From Xestospongia bergquistia (taxonomy: Eukaryota; Porifera; Demospongiae; Haplosclerida; Petrosiidae): a DNA stretch of 64,000 bases. Below are positions 11,312 to 25,000 of the stretch, piece after piece. The stretch covers positions 23,295,249 through 23,359,248 of the forward strand of contig OZ014411.1 of NCBI GenBank assembly GCA_963965975.1. Direction: 5' to 3'. The notes below the pieces were generated by a model, which ran no database searches, was not told the origin of the DNA, and saw only the letters and a program-made list of their open reading frames with translations. Within the stretch, counting starts at the first letter, position 1. Each line of letters opens with the position of its first letter. The translations under genes and the position numbers were made by a program.

Positions 11312-12261
11312 ACAAGTAACACTTGTTATGTAATAGCAAGTGCTGTCTATATATCAGATAAGAACGTACCATGAAATATCTTGAAAAGAAAAATATATAT
11401 TCTATTATTTGTTCCTCTGATATATTATAATTATTTCAATGATACCAATATCAGCAAAGTTTATTAAGAAAACGAAATTCAGCAAGAGGAAAGTTAATAT
11501 AATCAAATCAGAAGACCATTATTACGAAGCAATAACTGAAGTCTATAAAGCTTTCTCATATCATTTATAAGTCATTATACTCACAATATGCAGTATATGC
11601 TCTGTAATTTCAGCCAAAGCATAGTTACCATAGTTTTGTCAATATACATAATTATACTGTATAAACCAAATAGTCTAACTCATATGTATAAAGCTGCCAA
11701 AAGTAAATCTTTTGATGTAGAATAATAGAAGCCATGAACAAAAGATGGATATACCATACACTTAATGGTCAACAGAACTAATCAGTATACTGGTCAGTTC
11801 TAGTTAGTTGAAATGTTTTCAACCATTTCTCTGAGTGTACTACGTACCAAGGTTACTTTTTGGCTGTATACATATTGTAGTTTTAGCTTTGTGGAAACTC
11901 AGCATTGGGCTTACATTGAATTGATAAACTGTGGTAACGAAGACCTCAATTGAAGTAGCACAATACTTCTGTAAGTGATAAGCTAGTAATAAAGACGAGA
12001 GGGGAAGGTAAGACATTAAATGTTTTGTAGATTTATTGATCTACAGCAGAAGGATCATAGTTCACATATGATTTGTCATATTGAGAGTGAAACATGCATT
12101 ACTGGTTACCTGTATGCTATAAATATTATCTTTAAGAACAACCAAAATTAATTTTTCCGGAAGTCATGAATTATTAACAACGAGGAGGGTCTTAATGAAT
12201 AATATTATTTCAACTAATTTTATTAGCTATATAGCGTCGCCGTCAGAGCTACAGGCCAATC

Positions 12262-12618
12262 ATGTTATGGTGTGTTTATATTTCAGTTTTCTATTTATAT
12301 ACCACTATCAAGTCTGTAAAAGGTGAATAACACTTGTTTATTTATGTACTATGTGACAAGGCCATAAACTGATAGATCTATCTATCTATCTATCTATATA
12401 TATATATTATAAAGTTACAAGCGTTTTTGCTGGTGATCCTACCTGTCCTTACATTTACTATTTCATAGTTGTCATGTTGGGTATAGATGAATAGCAAACT
12501 ATGAAAACTGACAAAAATGTTCTCCCTTACAGATAGATGCTGTAGACATGCAATGTTTACTTTAAGTAAATCTCACCATTCTATTCTCCATTCTATTGTA
12601 TTGTAGAGTAATATAATG

Positions 12619-12695
<77 letters not shown>

Positions 12696-15600
12696 ACTTT
12701 ATCAGATGCAAAAATCAATATCCTGTTATTATGAGGGGTGATGCTTACTGTAACAATTATCAAAATTTCACTCATAGCAGCTTTGACAAGAATACTATAT
12801 AATGGTATAAGTAGTGATGTGTAGTAATTGTTTGGTTAAAATGAGTTTATCACAGCATAGCCATCACAGATAAAAGGTAATATACGTACATTACTTTTGA
12901 ATGAAACTTTTATTACACTGTAAATAATTTTCTTCTGTTTGGCAAACCTTTCATTGTGGTGTTTCATAACCAGATCACTGTTTCTCTCCGTCTCTAGGTG
13001 ATATTATAATTAAACAAGTCCAGGCTAATGATCAAAATATAAAATGGGTCATCGAGGGTTTAGCAACTTATGAATATGAAGGATCTTTCCCCCAAGTTTA
13101 TTACTTTGATTGTACTTCCACTATTAATAATGGCCTTGGACTGAGTTGGTCTAAAATTGGAGGTTTAACTAAATCACAAAATTCCATCACTAATGGTATT
13201 AGACTACTATTTAGCAATCCTACTCAAAATGATGCTGGTATTTATATCTGCTCTGATAGTGCTTCCTCAGATTCTGTTCAGCTCAATATCACAACAGGTA
13301 AGATGATGATGTGTGTGTGTGTGTGAGAGAGAGAGAGATAAAGATCACTAGATCACGTATTGATTATACTTTTAGCTAATCCAGCTGCACAAGCAAAAGT
13401 TAACTCAATAATGGCAGTAGTTGGTGAGTCTGTCACAATACAATTTTATGCTTCAGGCATACCAGCACCTCAAGCCAGTAATATTACTTGGCAACAAAAT
13501 GGAGTTGAAATCATTAGCAGCAACTTTAATAACAACAAGAAACAATTAACAATACCATCAATTGCTTTGTCAGACAGTGGAATCTATAAGTTTAATATCA
13601 CATATTTTGAATACAGTTTATCTCCAATGACAGCAGTGGCTCACACCACTCTCACTGTACTAGGATGTAAGTACATCAACCTATGTAGTCTTAACTATTT
13701 AACAATATTTAATTATTACATTGATATTGTACATTATAATGTACTATTCAACTAGTACATGAATTATCAATCCCATAGCACATTTACTACATCAGTAATA
13801 TAATAGTATGATGTTTACATTTTAAAAATTTACTATGTACATTCAATATTCATGAATAACCTTATACTGTAAATTAATTTGTAGTGTGAAAACTACAAAG
13901 ACAGCCATAACTTAATATCTGTTATGAATATGATTAAACATAATCTTTTAATCTTTTAATCATATTCATAACATAGATATACGATTCTTAAGTTTCCAAA
14001 TATAGTCACATGAGCTGCCTTTAATAGTTTGCAAATTATAAGAGTTGGTTAATTGATTTAACTAATATATAAGTTTGTTATGCACTGTAAATATTGATTA
14101 GTTGATTTAACTATAATTTACTATATAACTACATAAGCTGTAATACATTAGTAATATAAACAGTAAAATGCTCATCAAAATAAGTTTGCTACATGTAACT
14201 TATATAACAATGTATTGGTTAAATCAACCAGTCAAATTTTGGCATTGTATTCAGGAAGATTTATATATATAGCAAACTATTTAATGCTATTGTGTATTAA
14301 TACTCTTTTCATCTTTGCATTATGAGTGTACCCTACTATTGTCTTTCCACTATATAGCTGCTCCAAATATTTCACGTATCACACCACCAACATTAGACAT
14401 ACTTAATGGACAGAACATTAATTTATTAGTTATTTATGAGGGAGGTTACCCAGACCCTGATGTCACTTGGACTCGACAAATCAATGGAGTCATCATGGAT
14501 ATTCTTAATGATACTAGAGCTAGTGTTTCAGGTCTACATGGACTTAATCTAACTCTAGTTAATACTACAATAGAAGATGGAGTAGTATATATAGTAACTG
14601 TTACTAATGGTGCAGGCTCTGTACAACTACAGTTTAATGTGTCAATATTGGGTAGGTGAGTGAGCTGTTTATGGTAAAGAATTATTACTACAATACATGC
14701 AAAAATAGCTTGTAATATAATTATCAAATAGGTTTTCAATGAATTCATACATGCACAACATACCTGTGTGTTTAAATATTCTCTCTTTTTTATAAGTTGC
14801 TCCACTTATTTCAAGTATCACACCTACAACATTGGACATACTTAATGGACAGAATATTAATTTATTGGTCATTTATGAAGGAGGTTACCCAGAACCTAAT
14901 GTGACATGGACTCGACAAAATAATGGAGTCATCATTGATGTTCTAAATGACACTAGAGCTAGTGTTTCAGGTCAACTTGGACTTAATCTAACTCTGTTTA
15001 ATGTGACAACAAAAGATGGAGTGGTATATGTATTAACTGTTACTAATTCAGTTGGTTCTATACAACTGCAGTTCAACGTATCAATACTTGGTAATTAAAT
15101 TTATTAAATTGCATAACAATATTATAAAAAATATTTTTTACAACACATGATATCAAATATTTGGTAATTATGTCACTTTATAATTTTTCATGTATGCAGG
15201 TCATCCTAATACATGTAGTATTTAGTTTTTAAATGTTCTTATTTCTTAGTTGCTCCAACTATTTTACGTATCACACCACCAATATTGGACGTACTTATTG
15301 GACAGAACATTACTTTATTGGTCATTTATGAAGGAGGTTACCCAGACCCTGATGTGACCTGGACTCGACAATTCAATGGAGTCCTCACTGATATCCTAAA
15401 TGATACTAGAGCTAGTGTTTCAGGTCTACATGGACTTAATCTAACTCTAGTTAATTCTACAATGGAAGACAGAGCGGTGTATATACTAACTGTTAACAAT
15501 AGTGTTAGCTCCATACAACTGCAATTCAATGTGTCAATATTGAGTAAGCGAGCATATTTATACATATTTATATATAAGGTCAATATGACTACATAATAAT

Positions 15601-17263
15601 TGGCATTTATTTATTTATATTGCTTACTTATACATATAGATCCTCCTGGTTCTCCACTCAATTTTACACTTTCAAAAATCAATTCGACTGCTATTATGCT
15701 TAGTTGGATTCAACCTCTTGTAGGAGAAGACATCACTAACTACAATCTAAGTTGTTATGAAATGATTAATGGGATTTTCTATTTTGTGGACTCTTTTCTT
15801 GTTGTCAGTGCAAATAGATCAATTAATGTTGTGCTTAATAACTTCCGACCTGGTACACCTATTGATTGCAGTGTTAAGGCTATTAGCAATATAAGAGCTG
15901 GAAAGTCAGCATTTGGAACTACAACTACATATGAGGAAGGTAGAACAACAAAAAGTGCATAAACATATAATTTTTTAACTATTAACTATAGCCCCTGGTG
16001 GCCCTCCAAGAAACTTTTCAATTCTCGCAGCATTTTCTCATAACATTACAGTACATTGGTTACCACCTGATCCATTTCTACAAAATGGCATTATTATTAA
16101 CTATACTCTGACATGTCATGAGATACTGACTGAAGTAACTCCTTCCTCTTTGCCAAGGGTCTATCCTCACCCTCCTCCAATTAATGTCACAGTGGAAGGT
16201 TTAACACCTTTTACAATGTATAACTGTACTGTAGTAGCTACTAACAGTGCTGGTCAGAGTAAAGCTGCTAGTGATAATGCGATAACAATAGACAGTAAGA
16301 TTATAATTGTAATCTACACAGTTATATTTATCATTCCATGTTATATATTAATAGATCCAGGCCCCGTACAAGGGATTGAATACCATCCAATATCTTCCTC
16401 TGTTCTAATTGTTAATTTTACTAGTCAAGCTCTCAGAGAAATGATTTTATCCTTTGAGGTATCTATTGAACTGTATGTTGGAGGAGAGAAACGAATGAAA
16501 ATTATTAATAGTAGTCAATTTGAAGTAAAGTTCACTAGACTGGGTATGCAGAAGTAGAGCTCCAATCTAATTAAGAAACCTATTATTCTTTTTCTATAGG
16601 GGCTATGATACCATATAATGTTACTGTTCTAGCAATTAATGCTGCTGGAAGAGGTAAGTCAACTACTAATGTGATTTTCACTGAAGAAGGAGGTATGTTA
16701 TTAAGAATAAAAAAAATTATTAACATTCCATTTTGTGTTTAGTTCCTTCACCACCACGTAATATTTTAGCTACTCGACTAAATGGTACACATATGATGAT
16801 CACATGGGATGCTATACCACTCAAAGAGTCTAATGGTTTCCTCACTAATTACAGTGTGACATATTGGTATAAAGAACAGCACCAAGCTCAACCCATCATG
16901 TTATATGTACCTTCAAACCAGACAACAGTAATTATTGGAGGACTGGACTCAACATCTAAGTATATCATTACAGTTAGAGCTGCTACTTCAGCAGGACTTG
17001 GAGAAAGCAGTGTGAATTATACAGTGCTACAGTACACAAGTGATACAGAAAACAGAGAAGTTAAAACTACACCTCTAATAATTATAGTATCACCACTATT
17101 TGGTTTGATAATTCTGATCCTGATTATAGCTCTCATATGTACATGTGCATGTATAAAAAACAAAGAAATGATTGAAAAGATAAAATTAAGTACCCTCAGA
17201 CCTAATTCAAACACATTCACATATGAAAATGAGACAGAAGAAATATCGTCGACGTCATTGTGA
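12262..17263 (+). CDS. Ig/fibronectin-III single-pass receptor, copy 2 (complete)
   Basis: Intact paralogue of the gene at 369-4534. Candidate signal exon 12262-12322 (MLWCVYISVFYLYTT..., ending in phase 1), then 12998-13297, 13376-13666, 14358-14651, 14797-15090, 15250-15543, 15640-15939, 15992-16294, 16355-16543, 16600-16692 and 16743-17263. All exons join in frame and give 979 residues: signal peptide about 1-20, five Ig-like domains to about 511 (only the first has the cysteine pair), four FN3 domains to about 905, a transmembrane helix at about 920-942, and a short tail with TYENETEEISS. The tail is the sequence lost in copy 1. The signal exon is an inference from hydrophobicity and matching phase across a 675-bp intron. 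Role: probable adhesion or recognition receptor at the plasma membrane, with no enzymatic tail. Confidence 0.85.
12366..12408. repeat. TATC/TA microsatellite
   Basis: Run of (TATC)n followed by (TA)n in the first intron of receptor copy 2. Confidence 0.85.
12622..12690. repeat. AT microsatellite
   Basis: About 65 bp of uninterrupted AT dinucleotide at the left edge of the region homologous to the window start. It marks the duplication boundary. Confidence 0.9.
13921..13972. repeat. Intronic hairpin, copy 2
   Basis: The same 16-bp perfect stem as at 1280-1323, at the same place in the second gene copy. The loop here is 20 nt because of a small duplication. Confidence 0.7.
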
Positions 17264-17488
17264 AATGTCAGTTATACCTAAATGATTGATACAGCTTATA
17301 TATGTATACTAATATACTATATGATATTTTTATTATTATGTTCAATTTTATATATAACTCTTGACTAGATTATGCATCTAAGTAAACTGAAATGAGATAG
17401 ATGTCAAACCACATCTTTGAATGCTAAGCAAAAAATAAATAAATAATAGTATAGTTATAAAGTATAAAACCTATTGCTGTGTAGCAAT

Positions 17489-17846
17489 AACCCTCAGTCA
17501 CCATAGTTACAACCTACATGTATTTTTATCTTATCTAGCACAACAATAGACGATATTGAACTTCATGTTTATTCTCTGTATGTGTTAAGTCAAATTAAAT
17601 GTGAAAATGTCAAAATAAAAAAACTTAAAGACAGCTTCAATGATCTTCAAGACACCTCTTATTGCTGTGTAGCATAGAAGGTGTCTTCAAGATCATTGAA
17701 GGTGTCTTTAAGTTTTCTATTTTGACATTTTCACATTTAATTTGACTTAACACATACAGAGAATAAACATGGAGTTCAATATCGTCTATTGTTGTGCTAG
17801 ATGGGATATAAATACATGTAGGTTGTAACTATGGTGACTGAGGGTT
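17489..17846. mobile_element. Fold-back/MITE-like element with about 168-bp arms
   Basis: Arms 17489-17657 and 17679-17846 are near-perfect reverse complements around a 21-nt spacer. The spacer (TTATTGCTGTGTAGCATA) resembles the sequence just left of the element (CTATTGCTGTGTAGCAATA), so the loop and the left flank share a motif. It has no coding capacity. It lies about 230 bp downstream of receptor copy 2. Confidence 0.8.
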
Positions 17847-18052
17847 TGTTCCTGTTTGTATCTTGGGTGATATAGGTCTTTGTAGACTTGGCAATATATA
17901 GGCTGTTCCTGTTTTAATCATTAAAGATTGTCAAGGTAATTGTATATTAAATGTCTCAATATTGGACATGCTTTGTAAAAAACAAGTTAATTGTTCACAT
18001 GACATATGATATTGATCATACCCAATTTTGACAACAGCATTTAGGAAACATG

Positions 18053-18457
18053 TCACCACTCATCCTCCAAATGCAGATACAAAAAATTTAGTATTACTGA
18101 CACAATGATTCTTGGGGAAACACATAGAAGATAAAGATCACCTTTATTTAATTTTATTCTTTTCCGGACAAGAGAATAGTCATAAAGATGAAGAGATAGA
18201 AAGAGGGCAGAACCTCCAATAAGTATGAGGGGCATCATTGTTTTGGTAACACAATGCCAAGTGATAAGTAATACTTCATAAGCACTATGATGAGGTAGAT
18301 CACTGAAAACAGCTGTGTATGTATACATGTACATATAAACATACACTTGTACATGTAATGTCATTATACCTGGACTATCTTTAAGACTGGGCCCTATAAC
18401 ATATGATGGAGTACTAAATCTGGAGAGAGATTCATACGAAGATGCTTTTGCTGACAT
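18053..18457 (-). CDS. Small two-exon membrane protein of unknown family
   Basis: Exon 18370-18457 starts with MSAKASSYESLSRFSTPSYV and ends in phase 1 at a GT donor. The second exon, 18053-18312, begins at an acceptor (ACACAG) in the matching phase and stays open to a stop, giving about 115 residues. It contains one clear hydrophobic segment (TMMPLILIGGSALFLSL) and a second near the end (IIVSVILNFLYL). A splice donor at 18141 could alternatively divert the end to another exon. I do not recognise the family; a two-pass organelle or ER protein is possible. Confidence 0.5.
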   Translation of the reverse strand: MSAKASSYESLSRFSTPSYVIGPSLKDSPGIMTLHVQVYVYMYMYTYTAVFSDLPHHSAYEVLLITWHCVTKTMMPLILIGGSALFLSLHLYDYSLVRKRIKLNKGDLYLLCVSPRIIVSVILNFLYLHLEDEW

Positions 18458-19094
18458 TTAGATTACTCCTCTCTCTTACTCCCTTTTTAAATGCTCCCAT
18501 TTTTGTATTAATTTCAACTTCTACTACATCAATACACATGTATTCTTCTTTAAAATTTTGACAGAAAATATCTTTGTTCCCATGGTGAGTTATTGTGTTA
18601 GTTTATTAGTAGTACTGTTGAAGACTATAAATACATGTATGAACATTATCAATCCTTGAATGTCTCCAGTATGCTTTCTTACTAAACTGTGTTTAATAAT
18701 TTTATTATGAGGTTTGGAATACATTACAATATACACGTGATAACATACACTTGTACATGGAAGTACTGTTATTATAACATGTGATAACTATTCCAGTCAT
18801 GTTAATCTATTATAAGTGTTATCATAGTTGTACATGTATTTTGATCTATTTGTATGGAAATAACCACTTTAATTAACTCAGAAAATATTAAAAAAATTAT
18901 TTTTGTCATAATATTGTGATGGTATTAAAAACTAGTATTAAATCAGAATTGAATGCAAAATGTCATACTTTTAATAATGTCAAAATTATGACAAACACAT
19001 GTATAATATTATAACTGAGTGCAAGAAAAGAAGTACCAAAAAGCAAAAAAGAGAAATAAAACAATCAATGATAAAAACAATTAAATATATCATA
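18458..19094. other. Intergenic, no gene seen
   Basis: AT-rich DNA between the start of the small membrane-protein gene and the 3' end of the zinc-finger gene. It contains TACATGTA-type motifs also seen elsewhere in the window. The right part is probably 3' UTR of the zinc-finger gene. Confidence 0.5.
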
Positions 19095-22000
19095 TTAATA
19101 AAGACTTGATCCAAAAGTGAACATAGCAGTGAGAGTAGACTCTTTAGATGTTGATGGTGATGACACAGCAATAATATCTTGACTAGTTGTGTCCTCTGAG
19201 ATAATTGAACTAACTTCACTTGGTCTTCTTTGTCGAGCTTGAAGTGTTCCAAATGCACTCTCAATCTGCTCGTCGTCCTCTGTACCAGCTAATCCTAGTC
19301 CTAAATGAGTTAAGTAAGATGGAATGACAGGGGTCTCCTCTTTCAATGGGTCCTCTTGATCTTCCTCTTGTTGCTGATCAGTTGTCATCTTAATCTCACC
19401 AAAAACTTGTTTCTCATTTGGTAGCGGTGAATCAGGGACCTGTTGACGACTACCAAATATAGATATGTTTTCTAAAATTTTTGAAGAACCAAATAGTTCT
19501 TGTGGAGCTAAGGGTTTCTCCAATTGTTGCCCATCTTGTAATAATGCAGGCATGTTACTTTGTTTTTTGTTATCTAGTGTATCTCCAGACTTCTTTAAGA
19601 CCGAAGGTGGTAAGTTTGGAGAGTCTTGATTTTTAGATTTAATTTTTAAATGAGCATATTTCTGCCTTGGAGTGATAAGTCGGTCATTTTTAAGATCTGT
19701 CGTTTCACTTGCTGTACCCCAAACTGGAGACGAGCTATCAGCTTGTTCATTAGTAATTTCTCTAAAAGATGATCCTTGTTTTGACTCAGAAGAAAGAGTA
19801 TCCACACAATTGACCCCATGAATAGAATTGGGAGTTGAATAGGGTGTACTAAGTAGATTTGATTGAGATTCAGACTGTGTCTTAGAATATTGAGATGTAT
19901 CACGCTCTTCTGTTGGTCTGTGCGGTTCTACAGGTTGCTGACTAGGAGAATGATATTGCTGTCTAGAATGTCTTGGATCAATCATACTTTGACGAGGAAC
20001 TGGAGATGGATCTGGAGTAGGTCCATAAACTATATGAGGAGGTGCTCTAGGATCTGGACGGAGAATGTGGTGTTCAGGAGACATGTGTACTTCTCGATGA
20101 GGAGGATGAGGATGATTGATAATAGGGATGCACCCTCCTTCATGGGAAGGGTATATAGGATGAGGAAAACTTCTGGGACCATTAATGCCAGGAGGAAGTG
20201 GATGATTAGGATACATTTGTGGAGGTGGACCTCTTGGATTGATAAGAGGAGGTCTAAGTATCTCAGGTCTAAGTGGTGGGTGTGGTCCTCGCACAGGATG
20301 TGGGTGTGGTCTGGGAGGGGCTTCATGATACACTGGCATGGGTGGCATATTAGGGGGTATATGTACTTGTACATGATCATCTTGTGGAAAATGATTATCA
20401 ATATTTGGCTCCTTTGGGCTCTTTTCTATTTCCTCACTTTCCCAGTACTCAAGTTCCAGTTCATCAGTTTTATCATCAGATGAGGTAGGAGTTGGTAAAA
20501 GAACTTTTCTGAGCTGTGTAGCTAATTCATGAGGTAATACCTATATAGGACGACAGAGAAATAAGAGGAATTAAAGAAGTAATGTACATGTACATATACT
20601 GTATGCATATATATATACAACATGCATACTGTATATGTACATGTACATAATTATGTATGTGTACTTCCTGTACTTAGAAAATCCATTTACCGTTGATGCA
20701 GTAAAGTACAATAATCATTAACTAACCAAATAGGATTAACTTTTAATCCTAGCCCAATTCAATTTAATTAAGTCGATTTTTATCACGTACAAACTAAAGC
20801 AATTATACTCTGCCAAATTTGAGTTTGAGTCTTGACTCTGTGTTATATCTCAGGTTAGGAATATGCTAGAGAAAATGGTTTGTACCATTTGATACATCTT
20901 ACAACTCCACATGAAATATGTAAAAACTGGAATGCTAGCTATTCATAACTATCATGACATGATGTTGTATATGATTTGCATTGTGAACACTCACACAAGC
21001 GTTCACCAAAAAAAATTAGAAACAATAGAAAATGCCTTTTATAGTAAAAACATAAAAGACTAAGGAATAAAGTAGCAGAAAGAAGTAAAAAAAGACTATG
21101 GAAAAAGAGCAAGCTACAAGGCCACATTCAACATAAATTGATGAAGTTTTTCATTATAGAAAGTACATGGACTTACTTGAGGATGAGAATCAGGAAATAA
21201 AACAGATATATCAAAATCAGAAGACACAGGAACATTGGATTTAAACAATGGTTCCTCTTCTTTCATAACAGGGACACATCCACCACCTAAATTAGCCGGA
21301 GTGGGTTGTATCATGTGAACAGGATGTGGCGATAGTTCATGATGAGAAGGTAGCCATTTTCCATCTTGAGGTAAAGGTGGCTGTATAATAGTAGGGGGAG
21401 AGAGTTGAGGTGGTGGTAACATAAGTGGAGGTTGGACTACAATAGGTGGTCTGGGTCCTAACGGTAACTGGCTAGGAATGGGTCCAAGGATCCCAGCATT
21501 GGGATCTACTTTTGGTAACTGTAACATATGAAGTGGCTCCAGATGAGGAGGTTGGACAAATTCCCTCATACTTGGCTCAATTACCTGTATAAAATGACAG
21601 GATACATGTAAAATGATACCACAATATTTCCTTTTGTCTATTTAATGTCATTCAGTTTTATGTAATGCTTCTACATATTGTACATATATATGAAAAATGT
21701 ATTTACATTTGAAGTTACTGATTGAGTACTTACACTCATTAAAATGTCATATGATTCTTTGTTCAAAGGAGCATGAGAGAACTTACACTTGTCACCATGG
21801 TAACACATGTGACGAGTATAGAAATACTTGCAAGGGAAGTCACCTAAAGAAGATGTAACAATGAACTAATTGTTAATGCACACAAACCAATCTGCCACTC
21901 TCTTTAATGATATTATTATCTATCTATCTATTATTACAGTAATCTGGCTATGTATCCATACCGTGATAGAACAGACAATCATCTCCCTTATCACAAGCAT

Positions 22001-25000
22001 CTTGGAGATAAAATTTACAAATTTCTTTCTTCTTTTCTCGCGGAGCAGAATGACTATACTGGCAGGAGTCACCCTAAAGAGGAACACATTATAACAGCAA
22101 TATTATCATGCTACATGTAACACTATGCCCTATACATTTATATCTACTCACAGTCATGTGCATGCTCAATGTAAAAATAAGTGGCAACAGATTCTTTAGC
22201 GTAACAATGCATAACAAACATGTTGACAATCATCAGTCATACACGTACATGTACATCATTAACAAATACATGTACACGTAGAGTACATGTATTATATAAT
22301 TATATATATATGCATGTACAGTATATGTAGATGTATTATCTCTACTCACATGTATACAGTAGCCATTAAGGAAATATTTGCATGGTTTAGTGGACATTTG
22401 AGTATCGTCCTCTTTCTTATCTTCTTCTTTGCTTTTCAGTTCTTTCTCATGTTGTTGTTGTTGTTTTGTCCAATATTGCTTCTCTTTCTTACTAATACGA
22501 GGTATACGTTGACTACTATTCCCTCCTCCTCTGATCTTTATACCACCTTTGGGTATATTCTAAATTGCAAAATATTGAAAAGAATAATATATGTATGTGC
22601 ACTAAGATTTAGATGCTATATTGAGATAGAAGTAAGGATAACTTTATATTTAGGACAGCTTATTAGGTTTTAAGGTGTCCAAAATGGACATATTTAACTA
22701 TACCTATAGCTGCAAAATTTCTATTACTTATAGAATTGTGTTTGTTTTGTGAGAATGGACAGTTCAGTTTGTACAATTGTAGTATTGATTGGCATACACT
22801 TCTGTGCATCACATGAAAATTTAACAAAACAGGCCAAAAAATAATCTAGCTATAGTAATTCAGTAACTGAATAGTCACTTTCCCATCAAAGAACATTCCT
22901 CCTTTTCATAGCAAGAAATGATCTTTAAATTCTAATGAGTTCATACAGACCACCACACATAAACAATACAGTATGAATTCAATGCACAATATTGCTAAAG
23001 ACATTTCATGCACTAAACTCACTTTTCCTTCTTCAAAAGCTATGGCATCATCAACAGGCTTATCACGAACTAAAGCACACAGACTATCATCATCAGTAAT
23101 TCTATTCACAGTCTTCTTTATACCACTGATAGTTGGAAAATCTTCATCTAAAGGATTTGATTCATCGTCATTAATATCATTAGATGGTTTAGTGTCAATC
23201 CAAAAATCGGCAGCAGCTGCAGCAAAATCATAGTTGTCGTCATTGGACTCTTCTTCATCATTGAGTTGGTTGAGATAATCATCATAATTAAAATCAGTGG
23301 AATCATGAAGTGGATCACCGACATGGACTAGTGACAAATCAATTGACACAATCAGACTAACTTGTTTTCTCCGAGAAAACACAATAGGATCAGTTCTGGT
23401 TTTCCTTTTTGGCAAACGCTTTCTTGAATTTCGTGAACGTATTATTATAGGCTCACATGTAATGGTTGTGTCATTTACAATAACATCAGTAGGTATTGTA
23501 GGATTGGTGTCATTCACATGATCTTCTGTGACTGTCACATGACTTAGAGCTGGAGTCATATGACTGGTAGTATTAGCGGTGTTGGGATCGGCAGCAGTTG
23601 TATGATTTTCTAGACTTGTCACATGAGGTATAGTAGAGTTTACTAGAGGGTTAGTTGCTGAGACATCTTCTGGGGTAAATAGAGGTGGAATCGAATTAAT
23701 AGGATTTGGATTGGTCAAGTTGATAAAAGAGCTTTGTTGAGGAGGCTCTACATGTACTTCAACTGGTTTAATAAGACTAACAGGTTGAGACTCAATAGGA
23801 GCTGCTGGTGGACTGACTTCATCCATCTGGTAACCAACCATATTAGCTAACATGTCTACACTTGATGCTTTTTCCACACCATCTTCTTCATTTTCTCCTT
23901 CTTTCTTGTCAGTATACAGACCTTGTTTCTGATTTTGCTTTTTATTATAAGCAGCTACTGATTTTAAATACCATTGTGGTGGAGCAGGATAATTCATTTC
24001 ATCGAGACTCAAGCACTGATTAATTTTAGGTGTTGGTAATAATGCTAAACATCGACTTAATCTATTCTCAATCAATTCTAAAGTCAATGTGGGCGTATAC
24101 CAATTCCTATTATTGGGTTGAGCTTCATCCCATTTTCCTCCACCTATTCCTGAATTGCCTACATGACGTATAGGTTGACCAATCAGATCACTTCCCAGGT
24201 GATTTCTTGATCCACGTCCCATTCTGCCTCGCCTGTCATGATCACGCCATTTTTGACCTCTCATAGAACTCTGGTTATGATAGCGAGACGCTTTTGAAGT
24301 AGTGTCTTTTTCACGAACATCTCCATAACGGTCTTCATAAAAGAAAGGTGGCCGGTCATCTCTTGAATAAGGTGAACCTGAGCGAGAACGAGACTTCAAA
24401 GGAGAGGAACTGCTCTCTTTATCTTGTGAGTTCCCAGCACCATTTCTATAGATGGACAAAATGTTAGCTAAACACATATACATGTACATGTATGTAAGCA
24501 TACAATAATAGAAAGTACCAGGATTGTAAATTGCCAATACAATGTAAATGTATGTACAGCGTACAAGTTTCAAATAATCTATTATATAACACCTGACCTT
24601 TTCTTGACTAATTGTGGGTAATAAGCTGCTTCTTCGTCATCTGAAAAGATCTCCCCTTCTTCTAAATCTTCTTGTTGACTATCATCATCTACCTTGGGTT
24701 TCTATAGAGAAAGGGGGAAAGAGAGAGAGAGAATTTTATAAAATATAAACTAACAACATATTATGACACCATGTACAATATTTGTGAGTTTATTAACTGT
24801 TTACAAAATTCACTACTTGGTATAGTGAAAAGAAACCTTCACATTGTGATACATGAACCGAAACCTTCCAAAGTACAATATTATTTCTAGACACATAATT
24901 AAAAGGTTAAAGGATGCAATAATAATAATTTGATTAGCTACACACTAGAAGCACATCACACAGCATCATTTAATAAATTTATCAAATCTTGTGTCAATGT

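Larger units (their letters stand above)
9444..12261. other. Gene-poor intergenic stretch
   Basis: No convincing coding region is seen. A 78-codon ORF at 9739-9975 has no recognisable domain and no splice partners. The stretch holds hairpins at 10149-10212 and 11223-11311 and, at about 11880-11970, a segment resembling 39860-39930 and 42170-42250 (GGGCTTACAT...TGATAAACTGTGGTAACG), a dispersed repeat. Confidence 0.55.

Noticed and set aside
14446..14805. 119-codon minus-strand ORF
   Set aside because: Antisense of an Ig exon of receptor copy 2; equivalent antisense ORFs occur in each Ig repeat.
19863..20483. 206-codon plus-strand ORF rich in Arg and Trp
   Set aside because: It is the antisense of the Pro/His-rich last exon of the CCCH gene; the composition is explained by reading that exon backwards.
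22287..22673. 128-codon plus-strand hydrophobic ORF
   Set aside because: Overlaps antisense the exon encoding the first CCCH finger.
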